DNA from: Marinibacterium anthonyi
GTDB lineage: Bacteria; Pseudomonadota; Alphaproteobacteria; Rhodobacterales; Rhodobacteraceae
Assembly: GCA_003217735.2 (NCBI GenBank)
Contig: CP031586.1
Span: 119,632 to 183,631, forward strand
Length of the DNA: 64,000 bases
Direction of reading: 5' to 3'
This document shows, piece by piece, positions 57,308-64,000 of the stretch (positions within the stretch are counted from its first letter, which is position 1; each line of letters starts with the position of its first letter). Below the pieces are notes generated by a model. It made no database searches. It saw only the letters and a list, made by a program, of their open reading frames with translations, and was not told where the DNA came from. Made by a program: the position numbers and the translations under genes.

Positions 57308-57979
57308 ATGCATGTTGTCGTCCAGGATATCGAACGCGCCGACTCCGACGTAATTTCCAGGCTCGGCGCGGCGGGCGTGGCCACCGTGCACGAAGCAGCC
57401 GGAAGAACGGGGTGCATGCAAAGCTACCTGCGCCCGATCTATGCGGGCGCCCGGGTCGCCGGTTCGGCGGTCACGATATCGGCGGCTCCGGGCGACAACT
57501 GGATGCTGCACGTGGCCATCGAACAGCTGAAGGCGGGCGACATCATGGTTCTTGCCCCCACTTCGCCCTGCGACAACGGCTATTTCGGCGATCTGCTGGC
57601 CACCTCCGCCAAGGCGCGCGGCTGCGCGGGTCTGATCATCGACGCCGGCTGCCGCGATGTCCACGACCTGACCCAGATGGGATTTCCGGTCTGGTCCAAG
57701 GCGATCAGCGCGCAGGGCACGGTCAAGGAGACCCTGGGGTCGGTCAACATCCCCGTGGTCTGCGCCGGCCAGACGGTCGAGGCCGGCGACGTGATCGTCG
57801 CCGATGACGACGGCGTCGTCGTGGTCAGGCGCGCCGAGGCCGGGGCCGTGCTGGCCAGGGCCGAGGACCGCCTTGCCGCAGAAGACGCCAAGCGCGCGCG
57901 CCTGGCCGCCGGAGAGCTGGGTCTGGACATCTATTCGATGCGCGAGCGACTGGCCGAAAAGGGCCTGAAATATGTCTGA
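57308..57979 (+). CDS. galC: 4-carboxy-4-hydroxy-2-oxoadipate aldolase, GalC/RraA family
   Basis: 223 aa. RraA-fold class II pyruvate aldolase: [21 protein letters not shown], then [12 protein letters not shown] and the metal/substrate block [11 protein letters not shown]. Cleaves 4-carboxy-4-hydroxy-2-oxoadipate to pyruvate and oxaloacetate. It overlaps the next gene by 8 nt. The RraA-like alternative (RNase E regulator) is excluded by the catalytic CRD and by context. Confidence 0.85.
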   Translation: MHVVVQDIERADSDVISRLGAAGVATVHEAAGRTGCMQSYLRPIYAGARVAGSAVTISAAPGDNWMLHVAIEQLKAGDIMVLAPTSPCDNGYFGDLLATSAKARGCAGLIIDAGCRDVHDLTQMGFPVWSKAISAQGTVKETLGSVNIPVVCAGQTVEAGDVIVADDDGVVVVRRAEAGAVLARAEDRLAAEDAKRARLAAGELGLDIYSMRERLAEKGLKYV

Positions 57980-59126
57980 CACAGGCTTTGGCGGGGGCCC
58001 TGACGAGGACCTCGACGGGGACCTTGGCAGGGACCTCGACGGGGATTTCGACGGAGGCTCAGACAGAGACTTGGACGGGGGGATCCCCTGCCTCTGGATG
58101 CGCGCGGGGACGTCCAAAGGGGCCTATTTCCTGAACTGCGACCTGCCCGCCAATCCGCGCCAGCGCGATGCTGTGCTGTTGCGGATCATGGGGTCGCCCG
58201 ACCCGCGTCAGATCGACGGCATCGGCGGGGCCGACCCGCTGACCTCGAAGGTCGCCGTTCTGTCGCCGCCGACGCGCGGCGATGCGGATGTCGATTACCT
58301 GTTCCTGCAGGTCTTCGTCGACCGGCCGCTGGTGTCCGGCGCGCAGGGCTGCGGCAATATCCTGGCCGGTGTCGGCCCGGCGGCGATCGAACGCGGCCTG
58401 GTCGCGGCACGCCACGGCGAGACCGAGGTGCGCATCCACATGGTCAACACCGGCGAGATCGCCGTGGCCCGGGTGCGGACACCCGGCGGGATCGTCAGCT
58501 ATGCCGGCACCGCCCGGATCGACGGTGTTCCGGGCACCCATGCCCCGATCCCGCTGATGTTCGACAATGTCGCGGGCTCCATGTGCGGCGCATTGCTGCC
58601 CACCGGCCGGACAACCGACGACATCGACGGCATCGCCTGCACCCTGATCGACAACGGCATGCCCTGCGTGATCCTGAACGCCGCCGACCTGGGCGTTGCC
58701 GGCACCGAAAGCCGCGAGGACCTGGACGGGAATTCCTCTCTCAAGGCCCGGCTTGAAGCGATCCGCCTGACGGCCGGTCCGATGATGAACCTGGGCAATG
58801 TCACCGACAAGTCCGTGCCCAAGATGACGCTCGTCTCGCCCGCGCAGTCCGGCGGCGCGATCTCGACCCGCAGCTTCATCCCCCACCGCTGCCACGCCTC
58901 CATCGGTGTCTTCGCCGCCGTCTCGGTGGCGACGGCCTGCACCCTGCCCGGCTCCCCCGCCGCCGCGCTGGCCACGCTTCCCGACACCGACCTGTTCGCC
59001 ATCGAACACCCCTCCGGCGCCGCCGAGGTCCTGCTGGAGCGGGCGGGCGAAACGGTCATCCGCGCCGGCACCTTGCGCACCGCACGCAAGCTTTTTGACG
59101 GAACGGTCTTTCCGGCGCCGTATTGA
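57972..59126 (+). CDS. galD: 4-oxalomesaconate tautomerase, GalD-like (PrpF family), with Asp-rich N-terminal repeat
   Basis: 384 aa PrpF-fold isomerase: [17 protein letters not shown] is the conserved start of the family, [13 protein letters not shown] and GAQGCGNIL follow. GalD converts the 4-oxalomesaconate tautomers in the gallate pathway. Here about 35 extra residues precede that block and are built from LDGDL/RDLDG repeats coded by a 24-bp period. A TTG at 58071, directly before the conserved block, would give the normal length, but the ATG at 57972 fits the operon overlap. Confidence 0.82.
   Translation: MSDTGFGGGPDEDLDGDLGRDLDGDFDGGSDRDLDGGIPCLWMRAGTSKGAYFLNCDLPANPRQRDAVLLRIMGSPDPRQIDGIGGADPLTSKVAVLSPPTRGDADVDYLFLQVFVDRPLVSGAQGCGNILAGVGPAAIERGLVAARHGETEVRIHMVNTGEIAVARVRTPGGIVSYAGTARIDGVPGTHAPIPLMFDNVAGSMCGALLPTGRTTDDIDGIACTLIDNGMPCVILNAADLGVAGTESREDLDGNSSLKARLEAIRLTAGPMMNLGNVTDKSVPKMTLVSPAQSGGAISTRSFIPHRCHASIGVFAAVSVATACTLPGSPAAALATLPDTDLFAIEHPSGAAEVLLERAGETVIRAGTLRTARKLFDGTVFPAPY
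58007..58085. repeat. 24-bp period repeat in galD 5' end
   Basis: GGACCTCGACGGGGA occurs at 58007-58021 and 58031-58045, exactly 24 bp apart, with a decayed third copy at about 58067-58082. It codes for an acidic LDGD-type octapeptide repeat. Confidence 0.75.
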
Positions 59127-59503
59127 TCGGTATCGCGCGCGAAGGTCCTGCCTGGCGGCAGCGGCCCGTCGGCCCGTCGGCCTGAAGCCGCCCCCCTGCC
59201 CCGCACATCGCGCCCTCCGCCTGATCGCGAACCGCGTCCTGACATGCTGCCTGACAGCGCATGGTGCACAGATGCGCGGCATGCATCGGCGTTCCCTGGT
59301 CCGCAACGGCCCCGATCGGAAAAAGGTGCGCCGGGCAAAGGGACCGGGCGTACGTGTTCCTGTACGCTGTGAAAGCCGCCGTTTCCCTCGCGCAAACCGG
59401 GATCGAACGGCGGCACACGCCGACCGGCGACATCAGGGTCGCCTGTTATCGGGATGGAAGACCTATAGCCTGCCGGCCCTGATCGTAGTACACCGGCCTA
59501 ACG
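59127..59503. other. Intergenic stretch without recognised gene
   Basis: GC-rich, with a short duplicated CCCGTCGG near 59166-59180. No open frame here resembles a protein family. It ends at the leftward terminator at 59504. Confidence 0.55.
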
Positions 59504-59535
59504 AAAAAAGCCTTGGCAACACATGTCGCCAAGGC
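59504..59535 (-). terminator. Orphan leftward intrinsic terminator
   Basis: Arms GCCTTGGC (59510-59517) and GCCAAGGC (59528-59535) with a 10-nt loop; read on the minus strand the stem is followed by six T (59509-59504). No minus-strand gene is seen to its right, so it would end an unrecognised leftward transcript. Confidence 0.55.
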
Positions 59536-59617
59536 AAACCAATGAAAGAACCAGGCGGAAGACCACTCACGGAAAATCGCCAAGGGGACGGTACCACGGG
59601 GGCACGGGGATGCCAAC

Positions 59618-59638
59618 ATATTATCATTCTGATAATAT
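59618..59638. promoter_or_regulatory. AT-rich 21-bp palindrome, candidate operator
   Basis: ATATTATCA (59618-59626), spacer TTC, TGATAATAT (59630-59638): perfect 9-bp arms in GC-rich surroundings, 62 bp before the small winged-helix gene. It also contains GATAAT, usable as a -10 element. Confidence 0.55.
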
Positions 59639-59700
59639 TACCCGTGGGCCGTCTTCCTTGTGACACGGGCCCCCCAGGCAGAAAGATCCAGATACAAGGC

Positions 59701-60018
59701 ATGGACAAGCTCAGATCGATATTCGAACTCAGAGAGATGCTGAGACAGCTGGAAAGCGATTTCGGCCTTGAGGATCTGAGCCGGACCGAACGGGATGTCC
59801 TGCTGGCCGCGCACAGCCTTACGGACGATCTGGGCGATGTCGTCAGTTCGGAACAGCTGCGCAGCCATGCGCTGCTGCAGCCCGTGGCGCAGGCGACCCT
59901 TTACCGGGCCATCCGCTCCCTGCTGGGGCTCGGGCTTCTTGAACGCGCCTCCGACACCAAGGCACGGTCCTACGTCGTGCGCAGCGACCTGATCGACGGC
60001 GTTCCGCCGAGGCGCTGA
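59701..60018 (+). CDS. Small winged-helix protein (probable regulator)
   Basis: 105 aa. Residues 25-95 read like a winged helix of the MarR/replication-linked type: TERDVLLAAHSLTDD, VVSSEQLRSHALL, ATLYRAIRSLLGLGLLERA, then a wing in TKARSYVV. AAGG lies 2-3 nt before the ATG. The palindrome at 59618 sits in its promoter region and may be its own operator. Not assigned to a named family; a longer frame running in from galD is a shadow. A weak CCCGTG/CACGGG hairpin lies 32 bp upstream. Confidence 0.7.
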   Translation: MDKLRSIFELREMLRQLESDFGLEDLSRTERDVLLAAHSLTDDLGDVVSSEQLRSHALLQPVAQATLYRAIRSLLGLGLLERASDTKARSYVVRSDLIDGVPPRR

Positions 60019-60117
60019 AATGTCAAATCCCCATCCGACCGGTGCCGGTAACGCGCAGTCGCGCGTGATCGACGGCGCACCAACGCGCGACTGCTGTGCC
60101 ACGCGGGCCTGTCCCCT

Positions 60118-60690
60118 GTGAGGTATGTTGAAACCTTCGTGGTGGTGATGCTGGCCTACACCCTGGCCCATGGTCTCACGGCATTGCTGGTCACGCCCCT
60201 GCAATCGCGGCTGCTTCCCGAGGTGACGGCCTTTGCCAGCCTGGTCTACCTGCCCCACGGCGTTCGCGTGCTGTCGACCTGGCTGTTCGGCCGGATCGCG
60301 TTCTTCCCGCTGTACCTGGGCGCCTTCCTGTCCGAAATCCTGTTCACCCCGGTCGAGGTCAGCACCGCCACCACCCCGACGATCCTGCTGTCGATCGGGG
60401 TCGGCGCGTCCTCGTCGCTTGTCGCGCTCGAGATCATGAAGCTGTTCGGGCGGAACCTGTATGCCGGCCAGACCTTTCAGATCCACTGGAAGTGGCTGCT
60501 GATCGTCGGTATCCTTGCCTCGGTCATCAATTCGGTCGGTCAGTCGATCATCTTTTCCGGCCACTTCCTGTCCGCACGTTTGCCGGACGTCCTTGCGATC
60601 TATGCCATCGGGGACCTGGTCGGGCTGGTGCTCACGACGCTGGCGCTCATGCTCATCTTCCGATGGATCCGTCTGGCCACGAAAGGCTGA
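60118..60690 (+). CDS. Integral membrane protein, MASE1-like
   Basis: 190 aa from a GTG start, five or six hydrophobic segments (about residues 6-26, 38-55, 58-76, 84-105, 122-142, 157-180). LPHGVRVLSTWLFG followed by PLYLGAFLSEILF resembles the MASE1 sensor domain found at the front of histidine kinases and GGDEF proteins, but no output domain follows. The ribosome site is weak. Likely co-expressed with the winged-helix gene upstream. Function unknown. Confidence 0.6.
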   Translation: MRYVETFVVVMLAYTLAHGLTALLVTPLQSRLLPEVTAFASLVYLPHGVRVLSTWLFGRIAFFPLYLGAFLSEILFTPVEVSTATTPTILLSIGVGASSSLVALEIMKLFGRNLYAGQTFQIHWKWLLIVGILASVINSVGQSIIFSGHFLSARLPDVLAIYAIGDLVGLVLTTLALMLIFRWIRLATKG

Positions 60691-60775
60691 TGACCGCCGG
60701 GGTGCCTGGATCCGGTGGGGATCTGGCAGGGATCTGGCAGGGGGCAATCGCGCGCAACGTCGGCCCGTGCTACAC

Positions 60776-60821
60776 GGGCGCGGCGCTTTTGCAAGGCATC
60801 CCCCACAAAAGCGCCGCGCCC
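60776..60821. repeat. 15-bp perfect inverted repeat
   Basis: GGGCGCGGCGCTTTT (60776-60790) and AAAAGCGCCGCGCCC (60807-60821), 16-nt spacer. T-run lies inside the stem instead of after it, so not a standard terminator. It lies between the membrane protein gene and the 3' end of parB. Confidence 0.75.
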
Positions 60822-60913
60822 TGTCGCATCCCGGTATGTCCGATAATCATGGCAACATCGGTCCATCAACTCCCCCGCAGCGACAGAAAATCGCTGCCTC
60901 TGCCCGTGGGTCG

Positions 60914-60937
60914 CGGCGTCTCGCGTGCGAGACGCCG
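60914..60937. other. 24-bp palindrome next to parB, candidate parS
   Basis: CGGCGTCTCGC and GCGAGACGCCG separated by GT, 6 bp past the parB stop. A 2-nt gap is too short for a good RNA hairpin, and no T-run follows, so a ParB-binding centromere is more likely than a terminator. Confidence 0.5.
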
Positions 60938-60943
60938 GTCCTG

Positions 60944-62032
60944 TCAGCCTTTCGCCGCGGCGCCAATGCGGTTCAGCAAGGCCTGCAGTTCCGCCTCGTC
61001 CCCGATGTCCAGGCCGGACAGTTCGATCGTCACGCGCCCCGATCTGGCGCGGGCCGTGGCGGCAATACCCCCCTGCCCTTTCCAGGACGCCGACAGCGCC
61101 GCAGGTTTCGGCGCAGGAACCCTGGCGCCAAAGATCCCCTTGCCGCCGACAAAGGCTTCCAGCAAGGCGATCTCTTCCGCGGCATCGGCGAACTTTTCGC
61201 CCCGGTCCGCCAGCACGGCAACCAGTTCGTCCGCGCGCCCTTCCTTCAGCGCCTGCGCCAGCCGCGCGCCAAGGCGTTCGCCGATCGCTTCGGGATAATC
61301 CAGGTACGTCCCGACCAGGCTGTGAACCACGGTGAAATTGCGGATCTTGTAGCGCCGGTTCCGGCTGGAATTGGCGAACAGCACCTGGATCGCCTCGTCG
61401 ACGGTTTCACAGATCCCCTGCTCTGCAGCCAGGCAGCAGATCCGCCCGCGTTCGTAAAAACTCACATCCTGACGGATCTCGTTTTCCTCGACCATCGCGA
61501 TCATCGCGTCGACCGTCTCGGGCCGCTCCGCCACCAGCGCCTTCACGGTGGCAAAGCTGTCATCGCCGGTCTCGGCAAACAGCTCCCGCAGCGCGCTCAG
61601 CCGCCGATACCCGCTGACCAGCCGGAACAGCCCGCCGTCGTCCTGCGGCGCGGTCACCTCGATCGGGGTCTGCTGGCCCCGGGCGCGCAAGCTATCCTTC
61701 AGCTCGGCCCAGGGTTCGCCGTCACGGTCCAGCTGCCGGCGGTCGCGCGACAGCGCGTGATCGTCGATCCGGTCCAGCGCGATCAGCTCGATCACCAGCC
61801 CTGCCCCACGCGCCGCGTGATACGCCGAGGCATCGGATTTCAGCCCGTCCCGTTCCTGGCGCAGCTTCAGCACTTCCTCTTCGATCGACCGCGCCGCCGA
61901 CCCGGCCACCTGCCCGATCGGAGGCGCCTTGCTGATCGCAACGCCGCGGCGTTCCGCCGCCGTCTGCTCGGCCACGTTCCGCATGATCGAAATCGACTCC
62001 CGGTCGATCATCCCAAGTCTCTTGCGCGTCAT
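60944..62032 (-). CDS. parB: Plasmid partition protein ParB/RepB type
   Basis: 362 aa. Centromere-binding partition protein: the CTP-binding ParB domain runs about residues 80-180 (IELIALDRIDDHAL, RARGQQTPIEV, RLVSGYRRLSAL), then the HTH region (ENEIRQDVSFYERGRICCLA). The N-terminus (MTRKRLGMIDRESI) carries the region that usually contacts ParA. Overlaps parA by 4 nt and ends 6 bp from a palindrome that may be its site. Length and order resemble the RepB member of alphaproteobacterial partition pairs. Confidence 0.92.
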   Translation of the reverse strand: MTRKRLGMIDRESISIMRNVAEQTAAERRGVAISKAPPIGQVAGSAARSIEEEVLKLRQERDGLKSDASAYHAARGAGLVIELIALDRIDDHALSRDRRQLDRDGEPWAELKDSLRARGQQTPIEVTAPQDDGGLFRLVSGYRRLSALRELFAETGDDSFATVKALVAERPETVDAMIAMVEENEIRQDVSFYERGRICCLAAEQGICETVDEAIQVLFANSSRNRRYKIRNFTVVHSLVGTYLDYPEAIGERLGARLAQALKEGRADELVAVLADRGEKFADAAEEIALLEAFVGGKGIFGARVPAPKPAALSASWKGQGGIAATARARSGRVTIELSGLDIGDEAELQALLNRIGAAAKG

Positions 62033-63399
62033 TCGGCGGCCTCCCTGCTTTCAGCCTCGATTCGGTCCCGTTCCCAGCATCCGATCAAAAGTCTTTTGAA
62101 TTCATGATAACACCGGTCGAACGTCTCGCGCCCGCGACGATAGGTGTCGCGGTTGAAATCCGTATGGCTCGCCTCGTAGATTCCCGACACCCGTTCGCCG
62201 GCCTGCCCGACCAGCGCGGTGAATTCCTGCCGGTAGGTGGCGACGAAATCGTCCAGGTAGACCTGGATCACGTTCGCCAGTTCCGATTGCTGCGCATCGT
62301 CGTAGCGCGTCAGCAGCACCTGCACCGCGTCCCACGAGAACTTCGGCGCATCGTCGCTCAGCCGTGCCATGCTGTCTTCGATGCTGACGAAAGTCGTGTA
62401 GAGCATGTCAAAGAACCGGCCCGTCGAGTCGAATTCGATGAAGCTTGCCCCGACCGGGATCATCAGGATATCGGCGGCCGACAGCGCGTTGATGGTCAGG
62501 TAACCAAGCGCCGGCGGCGTGTCGATGATGATGATGTCGTAATCCGACAGCAGGTTCTGATCTTCCAGAAACGCGCGCAGCGCATCCCAGAACTGCCAGC
62601 TGCGATGGGTCTGCATCCAGACCGGCACCTGGAATTCCGCCCAATACAGGTTCAGCTGCGCCGGCAGGATATCGATCGTCGGCCAGTGCGTTCCAAAGAT
62701 CACGTCGTCCGCCGTCACGGCCGCGGCTTCGCGGATCTCCTCGTCCAGTTCCTCGGACGTCAGGTCGTCGATCCCCAGCGTCCGCGCCGCGTGACGCGCC
62801 CGGTGCCAGGCCAGGACCGCATAGGCGGTCTGGCCTTCGTCCTCGGCCATGGATCCGAACATCGTGCTCATCGACGCCTGGCTGTCGAGGTCCACCACCA
62901 GCACCCGGTACCCGTCCAGCGCGGCGGCCATCGCCAGGTGCGCGCCGGTGGTCGTCTTGGCCACGCCGCCCTTGAAGTTGCAGACGGAAACGACCTTGGC
63001 CGGGCGGTCCGCGGGTCGGTAGGGGCGATAGCCCTTGCCCTGCTGCCCCTCGGCTTCCAGGAAATCCCGGATCGCGTTGACTTCTTCCAGGGTAAAGGTC
63101 CTGGCGCCGCCGGTCTTCTCGGCCTCGCCCTGTGGCAGGTCGGGATGCGCCTTCAGCACCCGCCGCAAATGCTGAGGCGACACGGGCAGCATGAAAGTGG
63201 TAATTTCCCAGATACCGAACCGGCGCAGATTCTTTTCGCCGTCAGGCTTGTAGCCGCGCCTGGCCAGATCGTCGCGCGCACGCATGCAGATCTCGGCCGC
63301 GACGGTAAACCGCTCTGTGGTGACCCGGCCCGGGACCGCATCAAGCGCATCCGAGGGATCGATAGGTTGAAGGCTGATGGACGTCGTCGGACTGCTCAT
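62029..63399 (-). CDS. parA: Plasmid partition ATPase ParA/RepA type
   Basis: 456 aa from the ATG at 63399 (AAGGA at -8); an earlier GTG at 63459 would add 20 residues. N-terminal HTH-bearing extension (residues 30-115, LPVSPQHLRRVL, TFTLEEVNAIRDFL) then the deviant Walker A FKGGVAKTTT (142-151), Walker A' VDLDSQASMS and Walker B IIIIDTPPALGY. The long N-terminus is typical of partition ATPases that also repress their own operon. Divergent from the iteron region. Confidence 0.93.
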   Translation of the reverse strand: MSSPTTSISLQPIDPSDALDAVPGRVTTERFTVAAEICMRARDDLARRGYKPDGEKNLRRFGIWEITTFMLPVSPQHLRRVLKAHPDLPQGEAEKTGGARTFTLEEVNAIRDFLEAEGQQGKGYRPYRPADRPAKVVSVCNFKGGVAKTTTGAHLAMAAALDGYRVLVVDLDSQASMSTMFGSMAEDEGQTAYAVLAWHRARHAARTLGIDDLTSEELDEEIREAAAVTADDVIFGTHWPTIDILPAQLNLYWAEFQVPVWMQTHRSWQFWDALRAFLEDQNLLSDYDIIIIDTPPALGYLTINALSAADILMIPVGASFIEFDSTGRFFDMLYTTFVSIEDSMARLSDDAPKFSWDAVQVLLTRYDDAQQSELANVIQVYLDDFVATYRQEFTALVGQAGERVSGIYEASHTDFNRDTYRRGRETFDRCYHEFKRLLIGCWERDRIEAESREAAE

Positions 63400-63656
63400 T
63401 ATTCCTTGCCCCGAATGTTCCTGATTTTCCTGCTTGAGCGTGGTTTTCGCGAACTCCACGTCTTGGGTGAACCATACGTCAGAAAAAACCTCCTGTCACG
63501 CGCGCGAGACGGGGATGCAGGGACCAACTTCACCTGAAAATCCAAAGAAAAGGTCAACACAAATGTATGAATCTTTTAGGAGTCTTTGGAATATTTACGC
63601 CGGAGATTATGCTTTATTCATAGTGCCTTACTCCGGCCTTGATACCCGCGCCCATG

Positions 63657-63678
63657 ATCAACCCGACCCGTCTTCGGG
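63657..63678 (+). repeat. Degenerate iteron
   Basis: Retains the core AACCCGACCCGTCT; about six mismatches to the 22-bp unit described at 63701. Confidence 0.5.
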
Positions 63679-63700
63679 ACAGGCCCTACCCGAATCCGGG

Positions 63701-63744
63701 CCCAAACCGACCCGTTTGCGTGCCCGAACCGACCCGTCTGCGTG
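63701..63744 (+). repeat. Two adjacent 22-bp iterons
   Basis: Units at 63701-63722 and 63723-63744, sharing the core ACCGACCCGTYTGCGTG with 2 mismatches over 22 bp, directly abutting. Twenty-two bp is two helical turns, as in iteron-type origins. Confidence 0.85.
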
Positions 63745-63844
63745 CACGGGGTTTCCGTTGAACCCGCGCCGCATCACCCCCCGAAAACATGGGGAAATCT
63801 GCCCTCTGGGTGGCGATTTACGGTCGGCATCGCATGGCACGCCT

Positions 63845-63899
63845 CCCAAACCGACCCGTTTACGTGATGATGTCGCGCCCAAACCGACCCATCTGCGTG
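63845..63899 (+). repeat. Two further iterons
   Basis: Same 22-bp unit at 63845-63866 (ending TTTACGTG) and 63878-63899 (CCCATCTGCGTG), spaced 33 bp start to start (three helical turns). Both in the same orientation as the first pair. Confidence 0.85.
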
Positions 63900-63941
63900 G
63901 CATCCGCTGCGCCGCGTTCGGGTGAAATCGACCCTTGGTGA

Positions 63942-63970
63942 TTGACAGGCGGGTCGGTTGCCGGTCCATT
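63942..63970 (+). promoter_or_regulatory. Rightward promoter with inverted half-iteron
   Basis: A consensus -35 TTGACA (63942-63947), then GCGGGTCGGTTG (63949-63960), the reverse complement of the iteron core, and TCCATT/CATTAC as a weak -10 near 63965-63972. A half-iteron inverted in the promoter of the initiator gene is the usual arrangement for autorepression. Confidence 0.5.
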
Positions 63971-64000
63971 ACCTGCAAAACAGAGAACGCGAGTCGAGCA

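Larger units (their letters stand above)
63400..64000. other. Replication origin region with iterons
   Basis: No gene is recognised here. The left part (63540-63640) is A/T-rich against a GC-rich background and may be the unwinding region. The right part carries iterons and a rightward promoter. No DnaA box matching TTATCCACA was noticed. The initiator gene is expected beyond 64000, so the replicon type cannot be called. Confidence 0.7.

Overview
The window is GC-rich, densely packed alphaproteobacterial DNA. Three TRAP transporters, small catabolic operons each with its own regulator, ATGA-coupled genes and a parAB/iteron replication module at the right end together suggest an extrachromosomal replicon (plasmid or chromid) of a Rhodobacterales/Roseobacter-group bacterium. 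The assignment rests on gene content and style, not on a marker gene. No rRNA, tRNA, CRISPR array or transposase was seen.

Layout. (1) 1-10.8 kb, mostly minus strand: thiolase and enoyl-CoA hydratase, TRAP transporter (DctQ, DctM, DctP), a large MalT-type LuxR regulator, an acyl-CoA ligase and an acyl-CoA dehydrogenase cut by the left edge. Three copies of one 18-bp palindrome (CTCGTCG-N4-SGACGAR) lie 70-140 bp upstream of its transcription units, so it looks like a small regulon. (2) 10.8-17.2 kb: a flavin-dependent nitronate monooxygenase-like gene, then a TetR gene divergent from SDR / acyl-CoA dehydrogenase / acyl-CoA ligase / APH-type kinase, a set resembling the levulinate (4-hydroxyacyl-CoA) pathway. 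(3) 17.2-31.4 kb: a MocR-type regulator lacking the PLP lysine, divergent from a twelve-gene sugar or polyol operon (ABC transporter, two FGGY kinases, HAD phosphatase, SMP-30 lactonase, split transketolase, glycerol-dehydrogenase-like enzyme, SDR). (4) 31.5-35.8 kb, minus strand: ADP-forming acyl-CoA ligase, two hotdog proteins, a Cys-less thiolase homologue and a DUF35 protein, like a hydratase/retro-aldolase module. (5) 36-40.9 kb: iron alcohol dehydrogenase, GST, IclR regulator, aldehyde dehydrogenase and a second IclR. (6) 41-46 kb: a second TRAP system, enoyl-CoA hydratase and CoA-transferase. (7) 46-47.1 kb: a decayed fusion of two gene fragments. (8) 47.1-50.9 kb: a cupin and an IorAB-type molybdenum dehydrogenase with its cytochrome c. 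(9) 51.1-59.1 kb: a third TRAP system and a double-HTH LysR regulator, divergent from a gallate-type lower pathway (GalB, DUF4287, extradiol dioxygenase, GalC, GalD). (10) 59.7-60.7 kb: a small winged-helix protein and a membrane protein. (11) 60.8-64 kb: palindromes, parB, parA, iterons and a rightward promoter whose initiator gene would lie past the right edge.

Taken together this is a catabolic replicon. Each block pairs an uptake system with CoA activation, beta-oxidation-like steps or ring cleavage, under local control. The substrates are mostly not deducible from sequence. The best-supported pathway is conversion of 4-oxalomesaconate, the central intermediate of gallate and protocatechuate meta-cleavage, to pyruvate and oxaloacetate.
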